A stretch of 64,000 nucleotides of DNA, taken from positions 1 to 64,000 of the forward strand of contig JAHREW010000025.1 of assembly GCA_020883125.1 (NCBI GenBank). Direction: 5' to 3'. Source of the stretch: Microcoleus sp. CAWBG506. Its GTDB lineage: Bacteria; Cyanobacteriota; Cyanobacteriia; Cyanobacteriales; Microcoleaceae. This document shows positions 28,501 to 36,942 of the stretch, in pieces (the stretch's first letter is position 1; each line of letters opens with the position of its first letter). Position numbers and translations under genes: made by a program. The notes below the pieces were generated by a model, which ran no database searches, was not told the origin of the DNA, and was given only the letters and a program-made list of their open reading frames with translations.

Positions 28501-31500
28501 TGCATCCGCCAGAGCACTCCCCAAATTGCTGAGAGTTTCCGCCAAATTCGGATCAAGGGCTAAAGCTTGGCGGTAATGGGCGATCGCCTCTGGGAGCCAA
28601 CCCATTTGTTGTTTAACAACACCCAAATTGCTGTACGCCATGGAGTTATGAGGATCGATCGCGATCGCCCTGGAGTAGCATTCGATCGCACCCGCAAACT
28701 CGCCTTGTCGCTGCAAATCACGCCCCTCCAGCAACGCTGCATCGGCCAAATCCGAAGGCGCGCCATGGTGAGAAGCCGCCAGCCCCAGAGCCTGCACCAC
28801 CCGCCCAAAAACACCCTCCCAGTCGCCCCTGATCGACTGACGAAACAACCGCGCCGTCGGATACCAAGGACTATCTTCCCGCTCCAAAAGCCAGCGCCAA
28901 TCGGGGGAAAACGCCAGCAAAATCCACACTGGTTTGCCCAAAGCCCCCGCCAAATGGGCAACAGCGGTATCGACGGTAATCACTAAATCCAGTTGGGCGA
29001 TCGCGGCTGCGGTATCAGCCAAATCCCCCAAATGCGGGCTCAAATCGACGATCGAGGTTTGATGTAACAGTGTGCGATCGGTATCTGAAAGCTCTTTCTG
29101 CAAGCTATAAAAAATTACGCCAGAAACGTCCAAAAGTCGCATAAATGCGCTCAAACTGCAAGAACGCTGCATATTTTTGCGATGTTTAGGATTCCCCGCC
29201 CAGACAATCCCAACTTTGAATTTGCGTCCTGGTAATAGAGCAAATTGACAATGTGCTGGGGGTGTTAAATAAGGAGTATTTGCAGGTATTGTTGACTTAG
29301 TTGTACCGAGAATGTATGGCAAACTCAACATCGGCGCTTGCACATCAAATTCCGGGATAGGCTCGCCTTTAACTATTAGTAAATCAATGCCATCAACGGT
29401 GGCAAACAAGCGATGTAATTGCGGATAACAGCCAACAATTACTCGTCCCCCTTTATTTTTGACGATCGCAGCATAGCGCACAAACTGAATTGAATCGCCC
29501 AAACCTTGTTCGGCGTGGAGTAAAATCGTCTTTCCTTGTAAATCAGAACCATCCCAAAGTGGCCGATATTCTCTGGCTGAAATTGTATCATCTGGCCCCG
29601 TCAAGAAACCGGAATGACTTGTGTGAAATCCTTGAATTTTCCAGCGCCATTCGTATTCAGCCAAACCATTTTCTAAGTCTCCCACCAACAGCAAAGCCAG
29701 GGACAAATTTAGGCGAGCGCTAGCGTGTTCTGGATTCAAAGATATCACTCGTCGATAACAGGCGATCGCATCTTCTACCGCGCCTTTTTCGAGAAAAGTC
29801 CGACCTAAATTGTTGATAGCTTCCACAAAATCTGGCAGCAATTCCAGAGCTTTGTGATAATATTCCAGGGCATCTTCTAAATTCCCCTGTTCTTGCAATA
29901 CTGTTCCCAGATTGTTTAAAGCTTCCCAGCTATGGGGTTGAACTTCCAGCGCTCGCCGATAGAGATTTACAGCCTCTAAAAGTTCGCCATTTTCTTGTAG
30001 CGCCACGGCCAAATTTATCAGTGCAGGTACGAAATCTGGTTGCACCGCCAGAGCTTTTTGGTAATGTTCTATCGCCTCTTGTGCTTGACCTTTTTCTTCA
30101 AATATTTTTGCCAAATTGTAAGCTGTTTGAGGAATATTTTGGTCCAGTTTCCAAGCTTCTCTATAGTGCGGAATTGCTGCATCTAATTCTCCCTTTTCTT
30201 GTTGGAGAAAACCCAAGTTAATTCTGGCTTGGACGCAATTGGGGACAGTAGAGATAATCTGTTCATAAATGGCGATCGCCTCTTCTTTTTCGCCGCTTTC
30301 CATTAAGGAGTCTGCTTGCTGCAATTGTGCTTCTAAAGCGGCAAAATTAGGCTCTGTTATGTCCATAGCAACCGCATTGAGTGCAGCAGTCTCAATTCCC
30401 TGGGAAATCTCTGTTTCCCTCGCCATCACTGGGGAGTTGCTACTTTCCTGTGTGGTTTGCAGGGCCATGAATTGCAGCGGTTCTGGGGCGGCATTGGTGG
30501 CAATCCCATCTGTGGCATAATTATCATTGTTGGCGATCGCAAAACAACTTAAAGCAGCTTTCACATCCTCAAACAATCCTTGCCAATTTTCCGGCTGACT
30601 TTGGCGAAACAGTCTCGCCGTCGGATACCAAGGATTGTCCTCTCTATCTAGCAGCCAACGCCAGTCAGGAGCAAAGGAAAGGAGCACCCAAACAGGTTTT
30701 CCTAAAGCACCAGCCAAATGTGCAACGGAGGTATCAACGCTGATGAGTAAATCCAGTTGAGAGATAGCAGAAGCGGTATCAGCAAAGTCGTTGAGATGGG
30801 GACTCAAATCCGGGACTAGGTGTTGATGTAATAAAGCGCGATCGCCCTCGGACAAGTTTTTTTGTAAACTATAAACAGCGATTCCCGGCACATCTAAAAA
30901 TTTCATAAAATCGCTCAAATTGCAAGAGCGTTGAGCATTTTTTCGGCGTTTGGGATTTCCCGCCCACACAATTCCCACCTTCAATTTAGCATCAGAAGCT
31001 AGGGCAAATTTGCATTCAGAAGGCGGGGCTAAGTAAGGAATATTTACCGGGATTGTTTCCAAAGTTGTCCCCAAAATATAAGGCAAACTCATCAACGGTG
31101 CGTGAACATCAAAGGCCGGCAAACCTTTAAAATTAAGTGACAAATATTCCACACCAGCAACTGTAGCAAATAACCGCATCAATTCTGGATAGCAAACCAA
31201 TATCACTTTTGCCCCTTGACTGTAAAGCATCGGCGCGTAGCGAATAAACTGAATCGAGTCACCGAAACCTTGCTCAACGTGGAGTAAAATAGTTTTTCTC
31301 TGTAAACTCGAACCATCCCAAACTGGTTGGGTAAATTGTCTCGGTTGTAGTTGGGAAGTGCGCCACCGCCACTCATATTCAGCAAAGCCGCGTCGCAAAT
31401 CTCCGAATAATAACAAACTTAGGGCAAATTCTACGTGGGCTGTACTGTTTTCTGGCTGCAATTCTAAGGCTCGACAATGACAGGATAATCCTGATTGAAA

Positions 31501-32307
31501 TTCTCCTAGATCGACAAAAGCACGACCCAGATTATTAATTGCATCGAGTAAATCGGGTTTTAATTTTAAAGCTTGTTGGTAATAGGATATTGCTAGCTGT
31601 GTTTTGCCTTGTTCGTGGTATCCTGCGCCGATGTTATTCACGCATTCAGCATTGTTGGGGTCGAGTTTTAGTGCTTGTTGATAACAGTCAATGGCTGCTT
31701 GAAATTCACCGTGCTGTTGCCATACTGTTCCTAAAGCGATTATGGTATTGATTAAATTAGGATTGGTATCTAAAGCTTTTTGGTAGCAAGCAATGGCGGC
31801 ATGGTTTTGACCTTGTTCTTTGAAAAGATTACCTAAATTATGGGCGATTTCGCTCCATGTTGGTTCGAGTTTCAGGGCTGTTTGGTAGTAGCTAATAGCG
31901 GCGTTGGTGTCGCCCTGTTGCTGTTTTAGCCAGCCGATATTTTTGTGGGCTAGTGCTGTATGGGGAGCGATTTGAAGGACTTGTTCGTAGGAGGCGATCG
32001 CCCTTTGATGTTCCCCAAGATCCAACAAAACATGAGCCTTGTTTAAATGCGCTTCTACAAAATCTGGCTGTTGGGCGATCGCTTGTTCATAAAAGGCGAT
32101 CGCCTCAGCAATTTTACCCTGCTGTCTCACAGCGATTCCCAACAAACAAAGCACATTCGCAGACTCCGGGTGTAGGACTACGACTTGTCTGTACAAACTT
32201 TCAGCTTCTAACAAACGCCCCGCTTGGTGATATTCCCAAGCAATTTTCAAATAGTCTTCCGCACTCAGTTTACTGACAGGTTGTTGTGATTTCTTTTGAG
32301 AAGCCAT
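22531..32307 (-). CDS. Giant modular glycosyltransferase: five TPR + GT9-like modules and a GT4 domain
   Basis: 3258 residues. Five times a block of TPR repeats is followed by a GT9/heptosyltransferase-like domain. By eye the TPR numbers are 8, 6, 10, 7 and 3. The GT9-like domains start at EYEWRW (about residues 309, 886, 1559, 2120 and 2559) and end near 577, 1172, 1836, 2406 and 2836. Each has WDG...GKTILL, EQG.GD.I.F.RYA, a basic KVGIVWAG-type strand, the motif DT.VAHLAGALGKPVW and PDWRW.L....NPWYPT-like sequence, so none looks decayed. The last 400 residues are a GT4-like domain (GGKLEYRKGQDI, NRCEGGTNLVAMESMACG, PTILSANTGHLDLI). No signal peptide or membrane segment is visible. The likely role is cytoplasmic assembly of a glycan or glycosylation of a protein held by the TPR scaffold. 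The target is unknown. Confidence 0.88.
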   Translation of the reverse strand: MASQKKSQQPVSKLSAEDYLKIAWEYHQAGRLLEAESLYRQVVVLHPESANVLCLLGIAVRQQGKIAEAIAFYEQAIAQQPDFVEAHLNKAHVLLDLGEHQRAIASYEQVLQIAPHTALAHKNIGWLKQQQGDTNAAISYYQTALKLEPTWSEIAHNLGNLFKEQGQNHAAIACYQKALDTNPNLINTIIALGTVWQQHGEFQAAIDCYQQALKLDPNNAECVNNIGAGYHEQGKTQLAISYYQQALKLKPDLLDAINNLGRAFVDLGEFQSGLSCHCRALELQPENSTAHVEFALSLLLFGDLRRGFAEYEWRWRTSQLQPRQFTQPVWDGSSLQRKTILLHVEQGFGDSIQFIRYAPMLYSQGAKVILVCYPELMRLFATVAGVEYLSLNFKGLPAFDVHAPLMSLPYILGTTLETIPVNIPYLAPPSECKFALASDAKLKVGIVWAGNPKRRKNAQRSCNLSDFMKFLDVPGIAVYSLQKNLSEGDRALLHQHLVPDLSPHLNDFADTASAISQLDLLISVDTSVAHLAGALGKPVWVLLSFAPDWRWLLDREDNPWYPTARLFRQSQPENWQGLFEDVKAALSCFAIANNDNYATDGIATNAAPEPLQFMALQTTQESSNSPVMARETEISQGIETAALNAVAMDITEPNFAALEAQLQQADSLMESGEKEEAIAIYEQIISTVPNCVQARINLGFLQQEKGELDAAIPHYREAWKLDQNIPQTAYNLAKIFEEKGQAQEAIEHYQKALAVQPDFVPALINLAVALQENGELLEAVNLYRRALEVQPHSWEALNNLGTVLQEQGNLEDALEYYHKALELLPDFVEAINNLGRTFLEKGAVEDAIACYRRVISLNPEHASARLNLSLALLLVGDLENGLAEYEWRWKIQGFHTSHSGFLTGPDDTISAREYRPLWDGSDLQGKTILLHAEQGLGDSIQFVRYAAIVKNKGGRVIVGCYPQLHRLFATVDGIDLLIVKGEPIPEFDVQAPMLSLPYILGTTKSTIPANTPYLTPPAHCQFALLPGRKFKVGIVWAGNPKHRKNMQRSCSLSAFMRLLDVSGVIFYSLQKELSDTDRTLLHQTSIVDLSPHLGDLADTAAAIAQLDLVITVDTAVAHLAGALGKPVWILLAFSPDWRWLLEREDSPWYPTARLFRQSIRGDWEGVFGRVVQALGLAASHHGAPSDLADAALLEGRDLQRQGEFAGAIECYSRAIAIDPHNSMAYSNLGVVKQQMGWLPEAIAHYRQALALDPNLAETLSNLGSALADAGETAEAIAVYDRALSLNPHCAEAWINLGLARESQGELAEAINCYQQGIQVNPNCPEAYLNLGIALEKQGDQEGEAKEFYEQAIANYERAIAIEPNYFEALHNLAYATIRQGKIASAIAYYERSTALQPSLAETLIGLGSGLQQQGKLDEALAVCQQAIQKLPSHAEAHCNLGIVFHKQGKIAKAIACYHQALSLKPDFPTALSNLGKAFEDEGKMAEAIECYQRAIELQPDGINSCNGLGNALRQKGQFTDAVACYSHGVEFNKTHPEAHLNLALALLLMGDFERGFSEYEWRLLVQEKQFPTNNFIQPFWDGKDLDGKTILLCPEQGLGDAIQFIRYADLVKQKGGNVIVWCSPQLQRLFEQLSAIDRLIVDPEAAPDFDVRAQLMSLPHLLGTTLATIPAKVPYLAPPPGLEFTLHATSNLKVGIVWSGNPKNSQNNLRSFPLSCLVKLLDIPGVEFYSLQKECPEAERTLLEQMQIADLSAYLHDFADTAAAISALDLVISMDTSVAHLAGALGKPVWILLCFTPDWRWMLQGEESPWYPTARLFRQEKTGDWEGVFGRVALALKAQICDDQPEENLIKNQSCLELAQQQFNLGNLLKSQGEFSDAIAYFKKALFYQRDLIAATTNLAVTLHQIGEFTEAARYYLRAIEIDPDSPQGYNNLGILHQSQGNMAEAVSCFQKAIALNPLYVKALNNLGSILQQQGNFSSAIAYFQQALFTTSNYVPALINLGVAMEAKGQPEEAKRFYKQCIHLEPENPQGYYYLGTLYLKIHEFASAIKNLKTALVLQPDSVESLNNLGSALEGIGYIAKAICSYNRALKIDAKCGQAHFNLSLALLLNGDFERGFAEYEWRWKTEQAKQLEWFPLPQPVWDGSDLAGKTILLRCEQGLGDAIQFVRYASILQQKGGKVLVSCYPELKRLFKTIPGIEQVVVKVEELPEFQLQAPLMSLPYILGTNLENIPANIPYLSPPADGNFSLDSNPNFKIGIVWAGSSEHLKDFMRSTDLSYFLKLLDIPGVSFYSLHKELSAGDSLRDSCASRTLFSQIPVADLSDNLKDLADTAAVIAQLDLVISVDTAVAHLAGALGKPVWILLSFVPDWRWMLNREDSPWYPTARLFRQQKLGDWEGVFDRLKTALQHMARTHHPQDKAGTGTPPLQSNLLSPAQIEFHIANTLKKQGKKAAAIARYQQVIALNPQHPEAHSYLGYLKQENGLISEAISHYQQALKIDPNQGETNLYLGCALEEQGKVALAIEYYDRAIQLSSDSAHTHLRLALALLVTGNFSRGFAEYEWRWQTQELAARYFAQPLWDGGNFQGKTILLHSEQGFGDAIHFIRYAPLVKQKGGKVMVACHQSLQRLFEGVAGIDSVVTKPNDLGEFQLHAPLLSLPKIMDTTLENVPVNIPYLAPPQDFKYSLEPNNQLKVGIVWSGSPLHQKNHDRSCTLKDFRNFLDVPGVSFYNLQKDLSQGDRTLLNKQQVQDLNPELGDFADSAAIISQLDLVICVDTAVAHLAGALGKPVWIALSFVPDWRWMLEREDSPWYPTVRLFRQQKAGDWEGVCDRLKTALEHLISTPSQAQARNTNPEAQPQIKPPETPPKLTGIGITWPVSVTSGWGIYGMNLTLQLAANPAWEVALLAPPSISEILNPLHKTLLLPLLEKQHQFQKLVAANSDQQINCNFPALYALGNNLASSGVENQITSDFPVGVIFFEDTRITAEALEKAKKYSSIVAGSHWNADVLKSYGLTNVAMVNQGIDPAIFHPAPKSNLFGDRFVIFSGGKLEYRKGQDIIVAAFKQFHKKHPEALLLTAWHNFWPQYMLGIEQTGNVIGLPNINRDGSLGIAPWLVANGLPVNSFIDIGLIPNHLAGQILREADAAVFTNRCEGGTNLVAMESMACGIPTILSANTGHLDLISSNNCYPLSSQGRVKPTVHFSGIEGWGESDVDEVVEALEQVYTNREQAKSRGLAAANFMLDWTWEKQVKRFLDVIGGLYT
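23800..31400. repeat. Five tandem copies of a TPR-GT9 coding module
   Basis: The GT9-like coding stretches lie at about 30575-31395, 28790-29670, 26800-27650, 25090-25970 and 23800-24650. They share long similar stretches, for example around the codons for HLAGALGKPVW. Separating TPR blocks differ in length. This is a large internal amplification and a target for recombination or misassembly. Confidence 0.8.
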
Positions 32308-32416
32308 AGTTATCTTTGTTGTTTGGGATTTCGCTAACTTGTAGTTGCCAACTTGTTGTAATCTGTTAACTATTCCTTTTTTGTATTTCCTCGCGCATCC
32401 GCAAGACTTTCAGTTT

Positions 32417-32524
32417 TTTTCCCTCTTCCCTCTTCCTTCTTCCTTCTTCCTTCTTCCTTCTTCCTTCTTCCCTCTTCCTTCTTCCTTCTTCCCTCTTCCT
32501 TCTTCCCTCTTCCCTCTTCCTTCA
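32417..32524. repeat. Heptanucleotide repeat tract (TTCCTTC/TTCCCTC)n
   Basis: About 15 copies of a 7-base unit TTCCTTC with a TTCCCTC variant. It lies between the hpt stop codon and the giant TPR gene, in the leader of the latter when read on the minus strand (GAAGGAA). The same heptamer recurs at 36943-36988, and a short tract of the other strand is at 45301-45324. Such STRR tracts are common in cyanobacteria and can slip. Confidence 0.85.
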
Positions 32525-33517
32525 TCCCAACCAACAAGCTGCTGGAAAAATTATATACTCTATAAAAAATAACTTCCATATCAACTGATAAAATTGAGCT
32601 ACTTGCATTTTATCCTCCAAATCAACTTTGATGCTCCAAAACCACATCAAACCCAAAGCCAGCACATGAGTAAGAGCCAGAAATCCTAAATTAACATTTG
32701 GCAATATTAACACTCCCGCTAAAATTATGCCGACATAGCAAACAGTCAATACCCAGCGAGACAAATCAAAGACGGCAGGCTTTCCCATTTTAATCGTAAA
32801 CGTTGTAATATTGTATTGCCGATCGCCCTCCATGTCAGGAATATCTTTAAAAATGGCGATCGCAAAAGTAAACACCACCACAAATACCGTCAGTACCCAA
32901 ACTTTCCCAGGAATCGCCACAGACAAACTCTCCAAATCCCAGCCCGAAAAAACACTTTTCGCCCTTCCCAAACTCAACACCCAATTAAAGTGCAAAAATA
33001 ACCCTAAATTTACAATCGCGCCCCGCACCGTAAAAATGCACAACGCCGCCCAAAAAGGAAACCGCTTCAGCCGAATTGGCGGCAGAGAATAAGCAGTCCC
33101 GATCGCCAAACTTACGCCCACAGTCGCCAGCAAAAACGGTCCCTGCAAAATCGCCGTTAAAATTGCGATCGCACCAGTCAAAGCAACTATTAATTCTCCG
33201 GTTTTCTGAGAAAACTCTCCCGATGCTAGCGGCAAATAAGGCTTATTAATTTTATCTATTGCAACATCTTCTAACTGATTCAATCCCACAATATAAATAT
33301 TACCACAAATACAAGCTAACCAGGCAAACGCCAGCGGTAAAACTACAGGATTCGCCAACAGTATATCGCTTTGGGCGATCGCATACAAAGCCAACACGCT
33401 CAAGCTAGTACCGATAATTGTATGCGGCCGAGAAAACTCCCAAAACGCCCTCAGCCAGCCTTGTGGAACCCAACCATTGCGATCGCTCTCAGACTTACCC
33501 ACAGAATCATTACTCAT
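32522..33517 (-). CDS. hpt: Homogentisate phytyltransferase (UbiA family)
   Basis: 331 residues from ATG 33517; the longer reading frame would start at a TTG (33535) and lacks support. It is an integral membrane UbiA prenyltransferase with about eight or nine helices. The two Asp-rich motifs are NQLEDVAIDKINKP and DIPDMEGDRQYNITTF. It attaches phytyl diphosphate to homogentisate, the committed step of tocopherol synthesis (homolog of Synechocystis Slr1736). The C-terminus (KLFFIEYIIFPAACWLG) is intact and ends at the edge of a heptamer repeat tract. Confidence 0.92.
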   Translation of the reverse strand: MSNDSVGKSESDRNGWVPQGWLRAFWEFSRPHTIIGTSLSVLALYAIAQSDILLANPVVLPLAFAWLACICGNIYIVGLNQLEDVAIDKINKPYLPLASGEFSQKTGELIVALTGAIAILTAILQGPFLLATVGVSLAIGTAYSLPPIRLKRFPFWAALCIFTVRGAIVNLGLFLHFNWVLSLGRAKSVFSGWDLESLSVAIPGKVWVLTVFVVVFTFAIAIFKDIPDMEGDRQYNITTFTIKMGKPAVFDLSRWVLTVCYVGIILAGVLILPNVNLGFLALTHVLALGLMWFWSIKVDLEDKMQVAQFYQLIWKLFFIEYIIFPAACWLG

Positions 33518-33643
33518 AAACCTAAATTGCCCCAAAAATTAATTAACAAATTGTCTCACAAAATAAGAACATATCTTAAAGTTAAATTTATTAATCACCA
33601 GGTGAGGGAAACAGACTATTGTCTCCCCATCCCCCTTTTTCAG

Positions 33644-34228
33644 TTAAACCCTACCCCACAAAGCCAAACCACCACCTCTTCCCCTAGCCGCAATTATCCC
33701 ATCTTCCACTATAAAATAAGCAAAAAAAGCCTGTTTCCCCACACTCAAACTCAAAAATTCTGCCTCCCGCGCTTCCCCACCGCGAATATATCCTTGATAT
33801 ACAGTTTTCCCCAACAATTTCACCATAATTCTGGTAAAATCAAAAGCTAAAATATTATTAGGTAAAAACTTAGTCGGCCCGGAAAGAGTCAGTTCCATAG
33901 TCCCAACTTTCACAGAATTTTCGACTCTGCCAATTTCACTATTGTCTTCTCCTTGGGCCACAGGTGCTGCGGAGTAGGCTATTTGAATTTTCGCAATCCA
34001 CTGAGGAATGTATTTTCCAGCACCTAACACAATCCCCGCTTTTTGTCGAGTCTTTTTTGTACCAGTGATAAAGCACAGTTGCCAGTGGCCGATTAGCTGG
34101 TGAAAAGTATAGCGAGGTTTGGTTTTTTTGGAGTTTTTTTCGGCGGCTAGCAGGGCTGTGACTACGGCGCTGGAAGATGGTTTAGAATTAGATTGGGCAG
34201 CTTGTTCGAGAATTGATATATGTTCCAT
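33644..34228 (-). CDS. Uncharacterised protein, possibly fibrillin/PAP-like
   Basis: 194 residues without signal peptide or membrane segment. The core FHQLIGHWQLCFITGTKKT and later TMELTLSGPTKFLPNNILAFDFTRI resemble the lipocalin-like fold of plastid lipid-associated (fibrillin) proteins, and it ends with a Gly/Ala-rich ARGRGGGLALWGRV. The similarity is weak and from memory. It sits between hpt and a carotenoid-type oxidoreductase, on the hpt strand, which would suit a role in thylakoid lipid or isoprenoid homeostasis, but this is inference. The start is ATG. Confidence 0.55.
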   Translation of the reverse strand: MEHISILEQAAQSNSKPSSSAVVTALLAAEKNSKKTKPRYTFHQLIGHWQLCFITGTKKTRQKAGIVLGAGKYIPQWIAKIQIAYSAAPVAQGEDNSEIGRVENSVKVGTMELTLSGPTKFLPNNILAFDFTRIMVKLLGKTVYQGYIRGGEAREAEFLSLSVGKQAFFAYFIVEDGIIAARGRGGGLALWGRV

Positions 34229-34377
34229 TTAACCAACAATATAGTAGCAGGAAGTTTGGGAGTGATGAGTTGAGTCCTCAACAGCGAAACTAGACGCTAA
34301 TCAGGACTTTAGTCCTGACTACAAATTTAACTACAGATGTATTTTACCGCTCATCTACTTAATTAGTGGAGAAAAAC

Positions 34378-35937
34378 ATGGTTACGATCGCCCCAAACAA
34401 CACAGAAATCATCATCATCGGCAGTGGAATCGGTGGCTTATGTTGCGGTGCAATGCTTGCCCGCTATGGCTTTGAGGTTATAGTTTGCGAAAGTCATTCC
34501 CTCGCCGGCGGGGCTGCACACGGCTTTGAAAAGGGCGGATTTAACTTCGACTCCGGGCCATCCCTCTACTCAGGACTATCTTACAGCCCCTCGGCAAATC
34601 CGCTGCGACAAGTTTTGGATGCGATCGGTGAACAACTCCCCTGCACCACCTACGATACTTGGGGCTGCTGTTTGCCCGAAGGCGATTTCGACACTTCCGT
34701 CGGCGCGAGTCAATTTGGCGAAGTGCTCGCCAGACTGCGAGGCACCGCCGCCGTCGCCGAATGGCAACAACTCCAGCGCGTCATGGAGCCCTACGCCCAA
34801 GCAGCCACCGCCTTGCCCCCCCTGGCTTTGCGCTTCGATTTAGGGGCTGTTTTCACCCTAGGCCAATTTGCCCCAGCTTTCCTGCAAAGCGCCGGCAATG
34901 CCCTGAAACTGGCTGGCCCTTTCAGCCAAATTATGGACGAAAATGTTAAAGATCCCTTTGTGCGCAATTGGCTGAACCTGCTGTGTTTCCTGCTGTCTGG
35001 ACTTCCGGCAGAGGGGACTATCTCCGCCGAAGTCGCCTTCATGTTTGCCGACTGGTATCGCCCCAATGCCGTTTTAGACTATCCCATCGGCGGTAGTGCG
35101 GGTCTGGTAAATGCCCTGGTACGGGGTTTAGAGCGCCACGGAGGCCAGTTGCTGCTGAATTCCCACGTCGCAGAGGTTTTGGTGGAAAACAACCGGGCTG
35201 TGGGCGTGCGACTGCGATCGGGCAAAGTTATTCGATCGCACAAAGCCGTCATCTCCAACGCTTCGGTTTGGGATACCCTCAAACTTCTGCCTGAAAGTTC
35301 CGTGCCCAAAAGCTTTCGACAACAGCGACAGGCAACTCCCGAATGCGACAGTTTCATGCACCTGCATTTGGGAATTGACGCCACGGGAGTGCGATCGGAC
35401 TTAGCCTGTCACTACATCTTTGTCAAGGACTGGGAACAGGGCATTAGCGCACCTCAGAACGTCGTTCTCATCTCGATTCCCTCCCTCCTCGACCCCGGAC
35501 TCGCCCCAGCCGGAAAGCACGTAATTCACGCTTACACGCCCGGAAATGAGCCCTACGATTTGTGGCAAAATCTCGATCGCAGCAGCCTCGCATACCAACA
35601 GCAAAAACAAGCACGGGCAGAGATCATGTGGGAAGCCTTAGAGAGGATTATTCCCGATATTCGATCGCGCACAGAAGTCACCCTCATCGGCACACCCCTC
35701 ACCCACCAACGGTTTTTGCGCCGCCATCGCGGTTCCTACGGGCCTGGAATTCCGGCGGGTAAGGGCTTGTTTCCGGGGCCGGGAACACCTTTAGCGGGGC
35801 TGTATTGCTGCGGAGATTCCACCTTTCCGGGGATTGGTTTGCCCGCTGTGGCCGCTAGCGGGGCGATCGCAGCTAATTCCATCGCCCCTGTGCACAAACA
35901 TTTAGAAATGCTGCGCAGTATTAGAAATCTCCAATAA
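34378..35937 (+). CDS. FAD-dependent oxidoreductase, CrtISO/phytoene desaturase superfamily
   Basis: 519 residues from the ATG at 34378, chosen because GGAG sits eight bases upstream; a GTG at 34366 is in frame. The FAD-binding N-terminus is IIIIGSGIGGLCCGAMLARYG, followed by an acidic E and the SLAGGAAHGFEKGG loop. The C-terminal FAD motif is LYCCGDSTFPGIGLPAVAASG. This superfamily includes carotenoid isomerases, carotene desaturases and retinol saturases. The pattern is nearest the CrtISO-like branch but it is probably not the canonical CrtH, so I give no symbol. The substrate is likely an isoprenoid. Confidence 0.82.
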   Translation: MVTIAPNNTEIIIIGSGIGGLCCGAMLARYGFEVIVCESHSLAGGAAHGFEKGGFNFDSGPSLYSGLSYSPSANPLRQVLDAIGEQLPCTTYDTWGCCLPEGDFDTSVGASQFGEVLARLRGTAAVAEWQQLQRVMEPYAQAATALPPLALRFDLGAVFTLGQFAPAFLQSAGNALKLAGPFSQIMDENVKDPFVRNWLNLLCFLLSGLPAEGTISAEVAFMFADWYRPNAVLDYPIGGSAGLVNALVRGLERHGGQLLLNSHVAEVLVENNRAVGVRLRSGKVIRSHKAVISNASVWDTLKLLPESSVPKSFRQQRQATPECDSFMHLHLGIDATGVRSDLACHYIFVKDWEQGISAPQNVVLISIPSLLDPGLAPAGKHVIHAYTPGNEPYDLWQNLDRSSLAYQQQKQARAEIMWEALERIIPDIRSRTEVTLIGTPLTHQRFLRRHRGSYGPGIPAGKGLFPGPGTPLAGLYCCGDSTFPGIGLPAVAASGAIAANSIAPVHKHLEMLRSIRNLQ

Positions 35938-35965
35938 TTATTGGTGGTTTCTGGTTTGTTATTTG

Positions 35966-36823
35966 TCAATTTTGATTAACTTTACGCTCAGTAACCAAAG
36001 TCAAACTTACCCATTCACCTTTCTCATTATAACTGCGAATCATCCGCAAACGCAAGTCAGGTTCCACCAACCAACCAGCCTCGAAAAATACAGGTTTTCT
36101 GAGTTCAACTTGGACAGGTAATGTGCAAGAACCACCGTCAGGAAGCAGCAAAACTTGCATCGGCGTAGTACCTTCCTTAAAATTAATCACCGAACCTTCT
36201 ATGATACCTGTCGAAGCGATCGTCTTAGCCTCAGCATTCGTGCCCAAACTAATTTTCTGCACCAGGCGATCGCCACTTTCCAAATCCAATTGCAGTTTGG
36301 TAGGATAGCAATCAGGCCCGCGCCAATCTGGATACATCGTCACTGCTTCCCCATGCCATTCTCCCAGTAAAGCGTCAATAGTCAAAGGCGGACGTTCCGG
36401 AATATTTCTATCCGGCTGATGTTCCCGAATTAAAGTCAACGTTGATAAATTTCCCTTAGTATCGTACAACTGAACTAACCGCAATCGCCGATAATTATAG
36501 ATAAAACCAAACTCAGCACCGCATTCCGAAAACGGCGCTATTTGAATAGTCCCCTGACAAAAAGCTCCATTCTCAAAAAATAGGATATCTCGTCCCAAGT
36601 TCTGATATTCTCGAACAAGTTCCCGGACTTCTGGTTCCCCGACACCACTAGGATTTCGGTAAAAACGACGCAGTTTTAATCTGACAGTTTTGCGATCGTT
36701 AAGACTTTCGAGAGTAATAATACTAGGAGTATCTACAACCACTTCTCCCCGTGGCGATAACTCAGTAAAAGAACCGTGCCATTCTCCCAAATTTTGCAGA
36801 AAGTTTTCCCATTGTGATACCAT
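35966..36823 (-). CDS. DUF3598 family protein
   Basis: 285 residues from ATG 36823; the frame extends to a TTG at 36847. It begins SQWENFLQNLGEWHGSFTE, and a second related unit starts at about residue 155 (LTIDALLGEWHGEAVTMYP), so it is two lipocalin-like beta-barrel halves, each opening with a GEWHG motif. This fits the cyanobacterial DUF3598 family, whose function is unsettled; a ligand-binding role is plausible because the fold resembles chromophore lyases of the CpcS type. The two genes around it are on the other strand. Confidence 0.78.
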   Translation of the reverse strand: MVSQWENFLQNLGEWHGSFTELSPRGEVVVDTPSIITLESLNDRKTVRLKLRRFYRNPSGVGEPEVRELVREYQNLGRDILFFENGAFCQGTIQIAPFSECGAEFGFIYNYRRLRLVQLYDTKGNLSTLTLIREHQPDRNIPERPPLTIDALLGEWHGEAVTMYPDWRGPDCYPTKLQLDLESGDRLVQKISLGTNAEAKTIASTGIIEGSVINFKEGTTPMQVLLLPDGGSCTLPVQVELRKPVFFEAGWLVEPDLRLRMIRSYNEKGEWVSLTLVTERKVNQN

Positions 36824-36942
36824 ATTTTTACCTCTCAATTTCTCCAAATTTTATCAGAAAATATGATTTTTTAAGTTACTTAAACTATAGATTTTCTTCC
36901 TGCTTCTTTCTTCTTTCCCCCCTTGGGGGAGGTAGGGGGGGT

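Noticed and set aside
32370-32579. Lysine/Glu-rich ORFs in the heptamer tract
   Set aside because: They are translations of the repeat (GRGKKEEGRRKKEE) and stop at its edges.
34378-35937. Canonical carotenoid isomerase CrtH
   Set aside because: The superfamily fits, but the N-terminal and middle sequence differ from the CrtH pattern I know, so I kept the general name.
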